Positions 13,458-26,287 of a stretch of DNA of 64,000 nt are shown here, piece after piece. Source of the stretch: Neckera pumila (lineage: Eukaryota; Streptophyta; Bryopsida; Hypnales; Neckeraceae); assembly GCA_963969595.1 (NCBI GenBank), contig OZ018410.1:26540913-26604912 (forward strand). The letters run 5' to 3'. Made by a program: the position numbers and the translations under genes. The number at the start of each line of letters is the position of its first letter. The stretch's first letter is position 1. A model generated the notes under the pieces. The model was not told the origin of the DNA, ran no database searches, and was given only the letters and a program-made list of their open reading frames with translations.

Positions 13458-15604
13458 GGTGTCCTTTCAAAACTTGCATTCTTTCTTTGTTAACAAGTGT
13501 TTTATTTGTACTAACCATTTGGTATTAATCCTAGAGAACGTCTCTACCAAATTCTAGCAATTCCGTTCGTAGAGATCCTTTTGATTGTTTGCATTTTGAT
13601 TGTCAAAGTTCCATACCTCATTTTGGATGGAAATTCCATATTTTTGAGGATTCCTCTAGTTGCGGAATGTGATAATTGTTGTGGCTAACTTGGTTATTCA
13701 TTGCTGTAATCATATTTGGTATTTATTAGTGAGATTGTTGCTTTCTTGTTTCCCAAAACCTCAAGTGTTATTCTTATTTCTACGTTTTTTAGGCAAAACG
13801 CCACACCATAAAGCTTTGAACCTTAAATTTCTAACCAAAGGGATAGTATGATAGCAGTTTTCAAACAACAACTAGTTCATAAAGCCAAATCTTTATTTAA
13901 AACCCCAATATTTTGTATCATTTAAACCATAGCTTTGCGGTTTCTTATATTTATTCAAAGACCCCAGCTCCAGAGTATTAAAAATCCCAACTCCAACTTC
14001 CATAATATTAGATATCTTGACTAGCTCACAAAATATTAAAAAAACCAACCCAGCTCCAGAGTATTAGAAATCCCAATGTACCAACCCGAGGAGATCACAA
14101 TCGATTTTTGGAAACTACATGAGTTAAAAGGTACAGGAGGGTCTATTTAATTCAAAGGGGAAATTTTTTATATAATATGTAGGGCTACTATAGGGACTAT
14201 GAAAGGTTACATATTTTGTTATGTATAAATTAGGCTATATAAAACATCGTGCAATAGGAAATTTTATTAATAAAGTAGCCTGAGACCGTGCAAATTTTTC
14301 ATAGTATAATGAGTATAGATGTGGATTGATAATTTCATATGGATGATAAATTGGACATAATTAAAAAAATCTACAATAAAAGGTGGTTGACTGAACTATG
14401 CCATGGTACTAGTAGTGTATATATCAAAAAATTAAGTGTATATGTAAGACATTAACCCGAAGTGGCAAAAATTGTCACATTGCATAAATAGGGAACTTTA
14501 CTTTAGTGGGTTCAATGAAATAATGAAATAAAAATTGTACACCACAAGGGTAAAATTTATATAGTTCATTTAATTCCAATCTTGGAAGCCATATGTGTTA
14601 ATCACACTCATATCAAATGAGATGCTCATGAAATAGTTTCAGCAAGGAATTTTTCAGTATTCAATGTTATTAACCCCTATAGGCCAAAGGGTACTTTGGA
14701 AGAGGAAAAATCCAAAATTGCCAATTTTTGATGCATTGTCCAAAATTAAATATATATATATATGTGTATATATATTAGTTTTTTTTAATTATTGATTCCA
14801 ACTATATAAAAGTGTATTATATATTAATTAAAGAGATGTGTAGAAAACTTTAGCCCATTTGACCACATGGATTGATAGATTATAACATTTGAAGTGAGAA
14901 TTTTTGTTTTCACTCCTGCAAACTAGGGTTAGTAGACTTCAAGCCCTCTCAAAGTATAAATTTTGGTCTATACAAAGATGAGGATTTTGACTATTCATAA
15001 GTATATTAGATTAGATTCACTCATGAAATTTTTTAGAAGCAAATATAGAGTCAAGCTTACTCTAAATCAACCTTCAATGCAAGGAAGTTAAGTACATTGG
15101 CAATACACTAATCATTTTTTGATGATTTCTTGTGCAATGAAGAAATTTGTTTCTTTTTAAAATCCAAATGGTAAAAATTAAAGACAAACATTTGGAGTAT
15201 TGGGAAAAATTTTAAGAAATTTGACTTCACATATTGCAAGGTAATAGACCTTGAAGTTAGAAGAAAAGGAATTTTTTTATTGAAGCCATTCCAATATAGC
15301 TAATAAAATTTGACTCCTCTTAGAATGTGATTTGAGAACAAATTTTTTTTGACAATTGTATCCCACATTTTATTAGTTACATATATGCCAAATTTCAATA
15401 ATTGACAAGAGTTTTTGCAAAAGATGTCCAAAAGATGCCCAATTGCAAGGGTTGCCAAAAAATTTACGGTTGAAAAAAATTAAATTCCCATTAAGGAAGA
15501 AAATGTTCACATCTTCTGTCGTGAACATCTAACAAAAATTGACCTCATAGGCACATATGTACTCAAATTTTTAATTGTTCGTTCAATGGACACTTGGCTT
15601 TTAA
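13458..15604. other. AT-rich gene-free stretch
   Basis: No coding region supported. The phrase CCCAGCTCCAGAGTATTA recurs at about 13966 and 14050. TTAACCCCTATAGGCC at 14670 resembles a left end of the TTAA family, but no right end was found. Confidence 0.5.
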
Positions 15605-16519
15605 CTCCTAAAGGACCATTGTCCCTTTGGGGGACAAATAAGGTTTTGGGCAAGTACCTAAGGGCTGAATTTTTGTCCTAATTTTTTGAAACTTTTTTTG
15701 AATATAGAAAACTTGATAATTTTTATAGATATATTAATTTTTTTCAATCGGGAATAAAAGTTATGCCCAAATAAGCTCAAATCAAGGGAGAGAGGGTAGC
15801 AAATAAAATTTGCAAAAATTTGAGTTCTTTTTTTGAATTTTTTTCCCCATAGATTATATTTCTGTCTATTTGTAAAGCTTTGATTCATTCCATTTGGATT
15901 TGTTATGAGAAAATTATAGACAATCTTATTTTTTGGGCACTTAAAGCATCTTCCTGAAAAAAATAACTTGTAGGATTCATTTCTGAATGCAATATTTATG
16001 ATTTTTCAAAAATATAAGTTCCACATGGTTTAGTTTTTTGGCTCAAACAATCTCACCATTAGAAATAGTTCATTTTAATTCTATATAAAAGATATTAATA
16101 GTTTAGATTTCCTTCTATCTCATATTTACTTCTAGTCTTCTACCTAACAATTTTGTTAATAATAAAAATTAAGTTTTTTTGAAGTCTTTTTTTGCTAGAC
16201 TCTCAACTAAATTCTCCATTATAAATATTTAAAGCTCAAAACTTTGTAGTGCAAACATTTAAAGTTAAAACGTTCAAAGTCAAAAAATCCTGTCCCACAA
16301 TGTGTTGAAAAACTTGTTTTTTTCACTTTAAACGCAAAATATCTTGCAATCTGTGTTGTCAAAAATTCTGAAATTTTTTCCACACATTTTTATACTAGTT
16401 AGGTGTAAGATACTATGATTATATGTGCAAAAAAACAATTTTGAATTTTTTTTTCTTTGCTAGAGAAATGGCAATTTTGAGTGTTTTTTTGCAGAAAAAG
16501 GGACTTGGGCCTTTAGGGA
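15605..16519 (+). mobile_element. Long TTAA-flanked element, complete copy (subfamily A)
   Basis: A 915-bp unit starting CTCCTAAAGGACCATTG and ending GGGCCTTTAGGGA, flanked by TTAA at 15601-15604 and 16520-16523. It is collinear with the truncated copy at 6530-7360 and more distantly with subfamily B. Non-coding apart from AT-driven short frames. Confidence 0.65.
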
Positions 16520-16523
16520 TTAA

Positions 16524-17835
16524 GGGTTAAAAATTACCAATTGGTCAATGACTCAATAGCCCTTGAATTCAATATATTATTGTTGGTTTTATGGTGTAAG
16601 GTAGAAGTATCTATTGTCAATCTTTTAAGGGATTTTTTGGCAGATCATGAACAACTTATAAAAAAGCAAATTTTTTGCATGTAGAAAGACAAGTAATATG
16701 GGGATAGAAAATTTATCATAACATTTTCCCAAAGTTGAAATTATTGTGAATTTTGGGAGCCAAAAAGTACTCAGGACCAATTGCCAATCTCTAGACTCTT
16801 CTAATTTTGATTAATCAAGAACTACTTTTTTGCTCACTATTTTGGGACATATGTCATAACCTTGTTAGTACCAAGTTTGATAAAATACATTCCAAGCTTA
16901 GTTTAGATTTGTTCAGGTTTGTTCCAACTAAGATAGGAAATAGTACCTTTTACATATTGGGAATGGATCCAGGTTGACAATGGATGCCTTTGCCTTATAT
17001 CTTGTACACATATGTGATAGAGAAAAGGTAAAGTTTGTGAAGAAGGGTGGGGGTAGGAAATAAATGGAATTCAAGTTTTATATATAAGATAGCTCTACTT
17101 ATAAAAACTATAGGGGATTGAAAATATGCCCCTCTTAGCTTTTTATGTAAAGATAGAGTCATCTTAAATGCAATAAATAAGATAAATAGCCCCACATCAA
17201 ATACCCTCTTAACTCAGGTGTATACCTTAAATTACAAGGAGTGATATCCCCGGGTGTACCAGCCCCTCCAAACCCCAATCATATGTACTTGAAATCCCAA
17301 GAGCCACCGAGGCCATCAACCAAGCTAGCTAGTGAGGTGGTGGGATTGAGCTTGTAAGGTGGTGGGGCCATCCGTGAGGTAGCAAGAAGTTGAGTCCGTG
17401 AGGGCCAAGAGCCAAGGTTGTAAGGTAGGATGCTCTAAAAGCAACCATTTAAAGGCTGATCCACCCTTTTTTTGAGGTTTACATGAATAGAAATATTTTT
17501 CATTCATTTTTTAAAGAAAGAAAAATGGATGTCAAACGTAACACAAGTAGTTTCATATTTTTGGAAGCATTTTTGAATTAGTTATGAATTTCCTAAGATT
17601 TTTGTTGTAGATACCGATTTGTGACCCTTGGTCTTCCAAAATGCATCTATTTACAAGTTCTAAAGTGATTTAAAGAAATCAAGACCATGACTGGCTCTCG
17701 AAATAAAGAACACTATTTTTATGGATTCAATCAATGACTAAAGTGGTCCATTTAAAGACCACCTCATATCCATTTTGTACCATTTTATAGGGACAATTTG
17801 AAGAAGTAAAGCAGACTATCTTAGAAGAAGGGCTA
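16524..17835. other. AT-rich gene-free stretch
   Basis: No gene supported. A slightly GC-richer patch at 17210-17430 has no convincing frame or motif. Confidence 0.45.
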
Positions 17836-18108
17836 CACTAAAATTTGTAAATAGTGTTGGCTACACTAATTGTCAACAATAACACTAATTGTGATTTGCA
17901 AGGTTGGTGTTAGAACATTATTTACCTTTTATAACATTGTTTTAGCTCTATAGTAAAATTGGGTCATTTCAGAGAACAATACTTATTATTGAAATGTTGA
18001 ATTGCTAAAATAAATAATGAAATGTGAACTACATTTCAACATTTCAACAATTCAAGAAAACAAGGAACAACACTTGTTATCACCCAGCACTATTTACCAA
18101 TTTTAGTG
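17836..18108. mobile_element. CACTA-like MITE
   Basis: A 273-bp unit starting CACTAAAATTTGTAAATAG and ending with its inverted counterpart (CTATTTACCAATTTTAGTG). About 28 bp pair with two mismatches if the adjacent CTA/TAG triplets are counted. CACTA termini are the hallmark of the EnSpm superfamily. The outer CTA and TAG belong to the inverted repeat, so I cannot point to a clean 3-bp target duplication. Confidence 0.5.
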
Positions 18109-18742
18109 TAGTTGAGACAAAAGGTAAGGTTGTGAAAGAAGGGCTAGTCAAGACAAGAGAGGTGTTGTGAAGTAAGGGCTAGTTGAATTAGAAAAAATCT
18201 AGGGCCTGTGGAGGGCCGCTCCACAACCCTCCGAGGACCCAATTAACACTGTTTTTTTTTGTTAAACTAATTTTTTTTCCGCTATTCCTTTTCACCTTCA
18301 ATCCCAATATTAGATGCTTGTTAGTGGCTGAAAATCCTAGTCAAAAGTGTTTAATAATTAGGGCTAAGATGTATTGAAGCACCACAACTTGATTGTTAAA
18401 CATTTCCTATTTTTATGCATCTCCTTTCTCAATCCAAATTGTAGAAAAAAATGCAAATGCCAAAAACAGTCAAGTGGCTTCCCATCAAGAATTTTTTTAT
18501 GCCAATGTAAAAAATACAATTCCAAACCATCTTGCAATTAAATATGGGTTGCTACAGTATTACCTCAAACTCGCCTTAAAATCCAAAACAAAAAGCAAAA
18601 AGGGCCACCTCAAAATAGGGGGAACCTCACAAAACCAAAGTCAATTCCAGGTTGTCCTTGAAATCCGGAACCAAAGCCCTACGCTTCGAAAAACCCGGTC
18701 CAGAACTAAAATCCTAACCCTAAATACCTACCTACTTACTGA

Positions 18743-19623
18743 CTATCCTGCCTTCTTTGTCTTCTTCGAGCTGCTACCCGTAGGTGTCTTCGTCTTGCTC
18801 TTGGTTTTCTTTGCCAGTGTCAACTTCCCAACAGCTCGAGTTTGCCACTTTGCCAGGGGAGGGTCATCCGATTCTGCTTCCAATCTGGATCCAAATTGGA
18901 ACTCATCCTTTTTCGACTCCAAGATCTCTTGGATCTCCTCCTCAATCTCCGGTGAACCGAGATCGATGGGTGCGCTTGCAGGTTTTGGTTGAGGCTGCCT
19001 TGGTGGAGACCTCGGCTGCATGTGCTCAAAGTTTTCTGGATGCAACTGCGCCGGATTTGGTATTGCCCCCACCTGTTTATGAAATCTCCGCAAACCAACG
19101 ACCCGGGAAGTGGCGCTAAAAATCCGGAACCAGGAGGCAAGGGTGACCAAGCTTGGAATAGGACGGAACTTTCAGGCTAACCCGGAAAGCTTGCTTCTAT
19201 CACCGGATTGGGTACTGGAGTCGCACTCCTCTGACCCATCCGTCCCTGACTCACAGCGGGTCCAATAGGTGGCTTCAATAGTGCTCCAAGGCCCTCCGAT
19301 GGTATCTGAGCCAGAATACCCAACCCTGTCTTGATCGGAGTCTGCAGATACGTGTTGAAGGGGAGATCCGAAAAGTTGGTGAAGTCCATGGGCCGATTTG
19401 GGTCCACCCTCGCCACCAATGCCTGCATCTCTGTGAGCACCTTCTCCATCCGAGCCTGGAAGTCCATTAAAATCATTACAACCTTCGATCCGACCATGTG
19501 ACCTCCCGCAACTAGCTGCGCGTCATAAAGAACGGCCTTGTTCACCAACTCCGCGGGCTAAGTGATCAGCAAGGTTAGGTTCCGGACTATGTTGAGTGCA
19601 TCCTTCTCATTCCGTCTTGCCAT
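18743..19623 (-). pseudogene. Unrecognised GC-rich gene, probably transposon-borne, broken
   Basis: A GC-rich island in AT-rich DNA. The frame starts MARRNEKDALNIVRN at 19623, is interrupted by TAG at 19558-19560, then runs open to about 19182 through a segment with LMDFQARMEKVLTEMQAL and a Pro-rich tail. A second segment on the same strand (about 19072 down to 18743) follows an acceptor-like CAG. It has a Pro/Gln-rich start, an acidic block (SPEIEEEIQEILESKKDE) and a Lys/Ser/Thr-rich basic C-terminus, KKTKSKTKTPTGSSSKKTKK. I could not place a GT donor that keeps the phase, so the join is unresolved. The acidic and basic tail could fit a gag-like or accessory transposon protein, but I recognise no family. 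The stop could be a CAG-to-TAG change. Confidence 0.45.
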
Positions 19624-19849
19624 TGAGCACTCACCATCAGGGTTGTCTTGTCAGATGTTTTTTTGGGTTTTGGTGACGTATTGGACGTGTCGCGTCGTGT
19701 GTTGTATATGACAAGTGTCAAGTATGGGCGACAAATACGTTGCAAAATTTTTTAGGGTTTTGAATTTTTTTACCCCATGATAAATGGATTTGTCCTACGT
19801 GTCTGGCTGTCCACAGTGACGTGGAAAGACAGAACCACGTCAGCTTAGG

Positions 19850-20190
19850 CGACTGCGGGTTGGGGCGCGTGCGGGTTGGGGAAGGGCAATCCTAGGACCA
19901 AACATCAAGGCGACTGCGGCTTCAAGAAGTAGGGCGACTGCGGGTCCTGCCTGGGTGATCTCAGGTCCAGAGTTTATTGGGCAACCTCGGGTAGGGGATT
20001 GAGGGGGCAACTGTGGGTTCTAAGTGTGCTGGGCGACAGCGGGTGGGGGATTGAGGGGGCAACTGCGGGTACCAAGTGTGTTGGGCGACTACAGTTGCGG
20101 ATCAAGGGCGACTGCGGGTCCAAGGGCGACCTTGGGTGGAGGATTCAGGCGGCGACCGCGGATCTAAGGGCAATCGCTGGTGGCCTCTGT
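19850..20190. repeat. GC-rich degenerate minisatellite
   Basis: The phrase GGGCGACTGCGGGT and close variants recur more than ten times. Two adjacent longer units of about 52 bp (from about 19979 to 20083, each with GGGGATTGAGGGGGCAACTG) show a higher-order period. Open frames through it only reflect the repeat. It lies between the broken GC-rich gene and the hAT pseudogene. Confidence 0.65.
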
Positions 20191-20673
20191 TGTAATTGAA
20201 CATGACATCTATTAAAATCTTTTTAAAATTACATGCTTAAGAAGCATTACATTGACCGCTTATTCATAATGGCTTACACAATTTGCAATTTTGAATAATA
20301 TACCTCAGGAAATGTAGAATTCATTTCCTTTAATTTGAATGAATGCACAAAATCCAATACAAGTCCACAATAATAATTATAATTATATTAATAACTCATG
20401 TATATATCGGTCAGGTCCGGGGAATACAAATGAAGTTGTATTTGCATTGCACTTCCTACTACTTTGTTATGGTCACCATCCAATGCTTGTGAAAATCTAC
20501 ACACTCCAAAAAAATTCAAACCTTCCTATGTGTTTCTCAGCCTCACATACTAATATGAGGATGTACAAAAAAGTCACACATAAACTATTAATCTATTATA
20601 AACTTCACCTACAAATTTTCGCTACAAAAAATGTATGTTGAATCCTTATGATACTACTATACTATCTCCACAT

Positions 20674-22422
20674 CTATTCACTAGGTTCAAAGGTGTCATC
20701 GCTGGATAGTTCATCAGCATCGGGGTCTGTATCTTCATGCGACTCGTCCCTACTCTCATTGTCGGTCAAGCTCTCGTTCTTGTCTTCTTCTCTTGGTACT
20801 GGTACGTTTTGTACCTCTTGTTCTACCTCTGAATTCAGATTCTGCACTTCAGTATCTACACCAGCTAAGCCTTCTGTTTGCACCAGTTGTTTTGTGAGCC
20901 TCAACACCACCGTGGTTCCATTAGTGTTGGGTGCACGATATTGCCCTCCTCCACTTGATCGGTTGACATTTTGATTGGAACATTCCACCCCCATGCTGAA
21001 CCGTTGGACAACCTGGTTTTGATGTATAGGATTTCTATGGACCACCTTGTGAACCCTCCTAATACACTTCCTTCCTCCATTTTTATATCTACACGTGTCC
21101 AATGATGATGCTCTTGGGCCCAACATTGATGAAGGTTGAGTGGATTGCAGAGCTGAGGCATGGACTTCCTCATCAATGGTCCGTAGTGGACCTCAATGCA
21201 CTAGTGGCCTTGGCGGATGGGTTGGAGTAGACCTTGTGACCATAGCCACGCTCTGACTTGTTCCTCGATTTAAGGGCTCATTACGATTCAAATTTAGAAC
21301 AGCTTGTAGAAGCACATCTAAATCGTACTCCACATTTTCTGTTATTCCGGTGGTACACACATTCAATGCTGCAGGAATTAGGCACCTCTCACGTACAACC
21401 TCATTGATGTGTGCTGCCTCTTCTTCTCTTTCACTTTCCACAATAACTCGTGCAACGCTGCGGAGATTCATTGGCATGCTTGAAGGTGGACGTGCTAGTA
21501 CTAGAGATCTTGCAGGTTCTTTTGGTGCAGGCACTGGATTATGTACGCCTTCATTGTTGTCATCATGAGTTCTTTTCCTTAGTAGCAGTGAATATGCGGT
21601 TGGAGCTTCATCCCACACAGAGACGCGATTCCATTCTGGTGTACGTAGGGGCTCCTCTTCACCAAAATTGTTCTCATCATTGCCATCCGTAAAAAAGTGG
21701 CCATAACGTCATCTAGGAGGAGGGTCAATAGGAGCAAGCATCATTCCAGCCCAAGGATTTTTGTGCAAGCGCTCTTCTTCCTCCATACAATTATCGACAG
21801 CTCGAGCAGCTCTGGAAACCACATCATCTTTGTCTCTCAAAGACAATGGCTCCTCGTTCTCTTCCTTGATATCTCCATCCATAAGGTACTTATTGTAGAA
21901 AAGGGCAGGATTGTGTCCACGTTTCTCACGTTCAAGCTAGCTGTTGGCGTAAATATACACCAATGCCTCCGCTTTGGATGTGGCTAGGCAATTTTGTACT
22001 TTACTGTGTACAAACAAATACATGCTCCAATTCCTTTTACATGAAGATGTTGAGCTCGTCAAAGATAGAATTCTCTTTGCAATTTTTGGGAGAGCATTGC
22101 CACCCACATGATTCCACCATTGATGGGGCAGTAGTGTACCTTGAGTGATATCTGGAGCCTCCATCAAGGGGTCAAATGGGCATGTCTTTTCTTTGAATTT
22201 CACAAGCTCACTCATTGCCTCCATGGGCGACACTCCCAATGGCTCGCTGAGTCTTTGTATGACTCAATTCAAGGCAAATTTGGCGTCGCCATTCTTTTGA
22301 ATGGTTGTTACATCAAGCAAATATGGGTTCAGTAGTGCACCTGCATAGTGCAAATCTGTGAGCATCAATTTCCAACAAGCGTCAAATTGCTAAATATTTG
22401 GATTAGTGCTATCCCAAATCAT
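20674..22422 (-). pseudogene. hAT transposase pseudogene, C-terminal part
   Basis: Reading down from an ATG at 22422, one frame of about 583 codons runs to the final stop at 20674 without a frameshift but with five internal stops: TAG 22390-22392, TGA 22264-22266, TAG 21937-21939, TGA 21709-21711 and TGA 21193-21195. The segment from about 22340 to 21940 is the hAT C-terminal dimerisation region, with LLNPYLLDVTT, HQWWNHVGGNALPKIAKR and SSTSSCKRNWSMYLFVHSK, the plant pattern of W, S-C-RNWS and H-K. After it comes an element-specific tail with the acidic end DPDADELSSDDTFEPSE. The N-terminal catalytic part is absent upstream of 22422, so the copy is both truncated and nonsense-mutated. Every stop is one C-to-T step from CAG or CGA. 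Confidence 0.8.
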
Positions 22423-24673
22423 AAGAAGGGAAACCAAAATGAATTGACCAAAATACATGTGGTATATTTTGTGATTTGCCTTTTAACCAAGCTTATATGT
22501 TTACCTATATTTAGTAATCAATCATAGGGTTTATGGAATCATGGTTGCAAGGCAGAATGGAATGGATATGAGAATCAAAGGAGGTTACAAGCTTGGTCGG
22601 CGTCATGTGCCATTCAGTTTTATAGAATCCAATTTAAGAATTTTGACATTTCTCATATTTGACAAAAGATTTTTTACCACAAATGATGATTTTTTAAAAT
22701 AAAAATAGTGGAAGAAATAAATGATTTAAAATATAATGTAAAAAGAATATATTAATTATTATGTAATGTATATAATATGATGTTTGATATACCAAATTGA
22801 AGGTTTGATAAAAAAATAATAATAATCTTGGTTTAAATATTACAAATGTTGAAAATAGACAATACAAATGAAGGGCATTCAATATTGTATGATTTGGATT
22901 TTAAAACACGGAGCTTGCAATTGCAATAATTTATGTAATTCATGAAAAAATTTGTTTCAAAATTTTAAAGTAATATAGAAATTAAATATATTGAATCAGG
23001 CTTTATTTTCTTAGTTTAAATCAATTTTTTTTAAATGAATATTATAAAACCTACAATTGACTATGACCAAGCCAAGAAGCTCCATTCATCTTTGGATTGT
23101 TTGGGCCTTAAGAAAATTAGAGTTTGAACTTATTAGAGGAAGTCATTCTATTTGTGCCAGATTATACTAGTAGTGTTCATTTAATATTTTGAGTGTACAA
23201 CATTGATATGGAAGTTGGCTTATGGAATGGATGATTTCAAACTACATGTATTTGAAGGTTAATCATCTTCTTTGTTATACCATAAGAGTGACTGTCATTC
23301 ATCATTGTAAAGAAAAAATATTTATTTATTTACATGAAACTTTCCATCAAGCTAATATGCTATTTTTTAAGGATTTCATCATTGGTTGGAAATGCATTTA
23401 AAATAAATTTCACATAAAAGTGTATTAAAAATATACTAACATTATAAATATATATTTTGTTATACCACGGTTGGAATTTCAATTTTCAAAAATTTCATCC
23501 TAAAAAATTGCAAGATTTTGCATATTTTTTAAACTAGAATATTCTATAATTATTTATTGACAAACAAGGCCACTATTTGGGTAGTATGATAAGGACATTT
23601 GTAACAACTATATACTTTATGAAAAGAATTATAGTTCAAAGGTCTACATTGAAACAAGAACATGACTAAGCAAGGTTTCTATTTAATTAGGCTTTGATTA
23701 TGGCTAATAATGAGTATTACATCCCCACTGGGTTACTTCATTATCTACATGTTGCACCAAACTCACCTACAGAGTAGCTTTATATGACTCTATAATCAAA
23801 TCAAGATGTCAAGAGCTTCCCAAAACAATGATATAAAGGTGGCTACAAAATACAAGTGAAACAAGCAAAATCTGCAACAAATCAAATAATAAGTACAAAT
23901 ATACAAAGTTACAACAAAATCAAAATGTCAGTCAACAACTAAATATAACTATGGCCTTATTATAGTCATGGTCTTATTAGACCCAAATTTAAGTACATAA
24001 TAAATAATATGATAAATATTGAAAGGATGAAATTTAAGCCAACCTTACATGATAAACAAAAGAAACAAAAAGATTTTAAGTGAGTTTTAGAGTTTGAAAA
24101 TGTATTTGCCATATCTAAGGACTATTCATAAATAAAACCCTACAATATATAAAAGTTATAAAGATATCATTCATAGTTTTAATTAGAGAAAGAGACTATT
24201 TTTTAAATACATTTTCAATTACAAATAAGAGCGGTTTAGGGTTTAGGAATTGGTTGAATAACTTTTTTAAAGGAACAGTGGGAACCTTTAGGCTATAATT
24301 GATTTCCTAAAACAGATGTCGTAAAAAATTTAGATTAGAATTTTTGTTTTAAAAAAATGAAAGAGTTGAAAGTTTTTTTAGGCAAACAATCTAACTTACA
24401 AAAATGAGCGGAATGTAAAATCTACTTTATAATCATGGAGTCCAGGTCTTTTGGGATTTTGTATTAAGAAATATTGGATTCAATATTGGCTATTGGTCAA
24501 CATGTATTGCTAAAGTCCAGCATAATGAGTTCAGAGTTGCCAAAACTTCCATGTTAAATAAAGTCTAGAGACTTATAATACTTAGATGTGATTACATGCC
24601 TATTAGTTATAAGAAATTCACTTTCCTCTTGAAAATTTGAAATGATCTTGAGTTTCTTATTAATAAGTGAAAT
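22423..24673. other. AT-rich gene-free stretch
   Basis: No coding region supported. A phrase near 22880-22935 (GAGCTTGCAATTGCAATAAT) recurs at about 43470, so dispersed repeats are present. No boundaries could be drawn. Confidence 0.45.
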
Positions 24674-25258
24674 CTCCTCTGTCCCCAAATAAATCCGGGG
24701 TTTCCAAATATACTTGTCCCAAATTAAATTTGATATTTCAATGTTCATGAAAATAAAAGAAGCGTTGGGCACACTTGATGGTGTCCATGATCAAATTTGG
24801 ATCACCAAAGTTGATTGAAGTTGAATTGCCAAAGTGGATCAAACTAGAATCACTATATTTGATCCATCTTCTTCCAACCTCATTGACAGGAGTTCATCAA
24901 AGTCCACTGAAAGCAGCTTTTTGAAACTGACTTACAACAAATTCTCTAAGTTGAATTATGGAACTCATCAAAGTTGAATGCACAATATCTAATAGAAGTT
25001 CACTGCACGAGAGTTGGTAGCAAATTGACCAGAATTCATTGCACTAGAGCTAGTTGCAAAATAGGAAAAATGTGACAGTTTTGCCGCCTATTTTTAATAT
25101 GTTCTGTATGATTTTAAACTTTGAAACTTTTATCCCTAATGGGGTTAACTAGAAGCTACAAGAACTCCAAATTCCTATACAAATAGGAGTACCTTGTGCG
25201 TTAATCTAGCCTTTTTTAGGAAACCCCAGATTTATTTTGGGACAGACTACAGAGGGAG
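24674..25258. mobile_element. Stowaway-like MITE
   Basis: A 585-bp AT-rich unit. Left end CTCCTCTGTCCCCAAATAAA; the right end reads, on the minus strand, CTCCCTCTGTAGTCTGTCCC. Both continue into AAATC.GGGGTTTCC. Ends starting CTCCCTC.GT are typical of plant Stowaway elements (Tc1/mariner). The right flank is TA as expected; the left flank is AT, so one side of the target duplication has decayed. No coding capacity. Confidence 0.6.
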
Positions 25259-25489
25259 TAACTCATATCAAATGCAACATATACTCAAAAAATCAAAAAA
25301 TCTCTCTATAGGTTTATAATATAGTGTAGAACTTCATTGTGCAATTTCTTTTACTGCGTCATTCAAAAAATAAGAAATCAACATTCCATGATTGAAAATT
25401 CATTTTTCCAAATTATTGGTCAATATTTCAAGAATGGAATAATGTAATTTTTTTGAATTTATTTCTTTACACTCTCAATTTAGTTTTGT
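25259..25489. other. Gene-free spacer
   Basis: AT-rich spacer, nothing recognisable. Confidence 0.4.
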
Positions 25490-26283
25490 AGCATAAAAAT
25501 TTGGATTCAATATCACTTGGATTTAATTTGATTTCAATTTTTTATAGATTTTTGTGGGCTGCTCAGTCTCGCCGGATTTAAGGTTATTGTAACATAACTT
25601 TTTCTCCCGGGCACCAATTGAAATAAAAATTGTATTTCCATGAAGCTACTAATTTTTTCTATCTTATGAAAAAGTTTCAAAAAGTTTCACCAAAAAGTTT
25701 CAATAAAAGTTTACTAGAATTACATGTGTTTTTAGTAAATTTTTTCTAAAAATCTCCTAAGAGATCACTTCTTATAGGACTATACTACTAGGGCTATATT
25801 TAAAACATCCCTTTCTCTTGTAGCATTTGAGAGTATTGTGATTCAATTCCATCTTAGAACTATTCATGATTTATTTTTTCATTCAATCTTGGACATACTT
25901 CGACCTAACAATTTTTTAATGAATGAAAATCAAGTGCTTTTTTTTAAAAAAAAATCTTAAACTTTCAACTCAATTTCTCAACTTAATTTTTTTTTAAATT
26001 CAAAATCTATAGTGCAAAAGTTTTCTACAAATGGAGGTCAAAGTCATCTGAAATTGCAAGCCCGTGTTCAAAAAATCTTTTTTTCCAAATTTGAATGCTA
26101 ATAACTTCCAATTTGTATAATCAAACTTCATAATATTTTTACCACATGATCAAAGACAAATTAAGTACAAGATCCTACATTTAGATTTAAGAAAATATAT
26201 ATCTTTTGGGTGAACCATGAACAGAGCAGAAGTGTTAGTTTTGAGTGTTTTTTGGCATAAAAATGGTCTTGGGACTTTAGAGG
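25490..26283 (+). mobile_element. Rearranged copy of the long TTAA-flanked element
   Basis: The right half (about 25860-26283) is collinear with the 3' half of the long TTAA family and ends GGGACTTTAGAGG before TTAA at 26284-26287. The left half (about 25560-25720) matches the family's 5' part in inverted orientation; on the minus strand it reads AGCTTCATGG and AAAAAGTTATG. An internal inversion, or two copies meeting head to head, would explain this. No left TTAA end found. Confidence 0.45.
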
Positions 26284-26287
26284 TTAA

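Noticed and set aside
19999..20199. 66-codon plus-strand frame rich in Gly
   Set aside because: Created by the GC-rich minisatellite.
20339..20641. 100-codon plus-strand frame
   Set aside because: AT-driven frame in what would be the 3' region of the hAT element; no motif.
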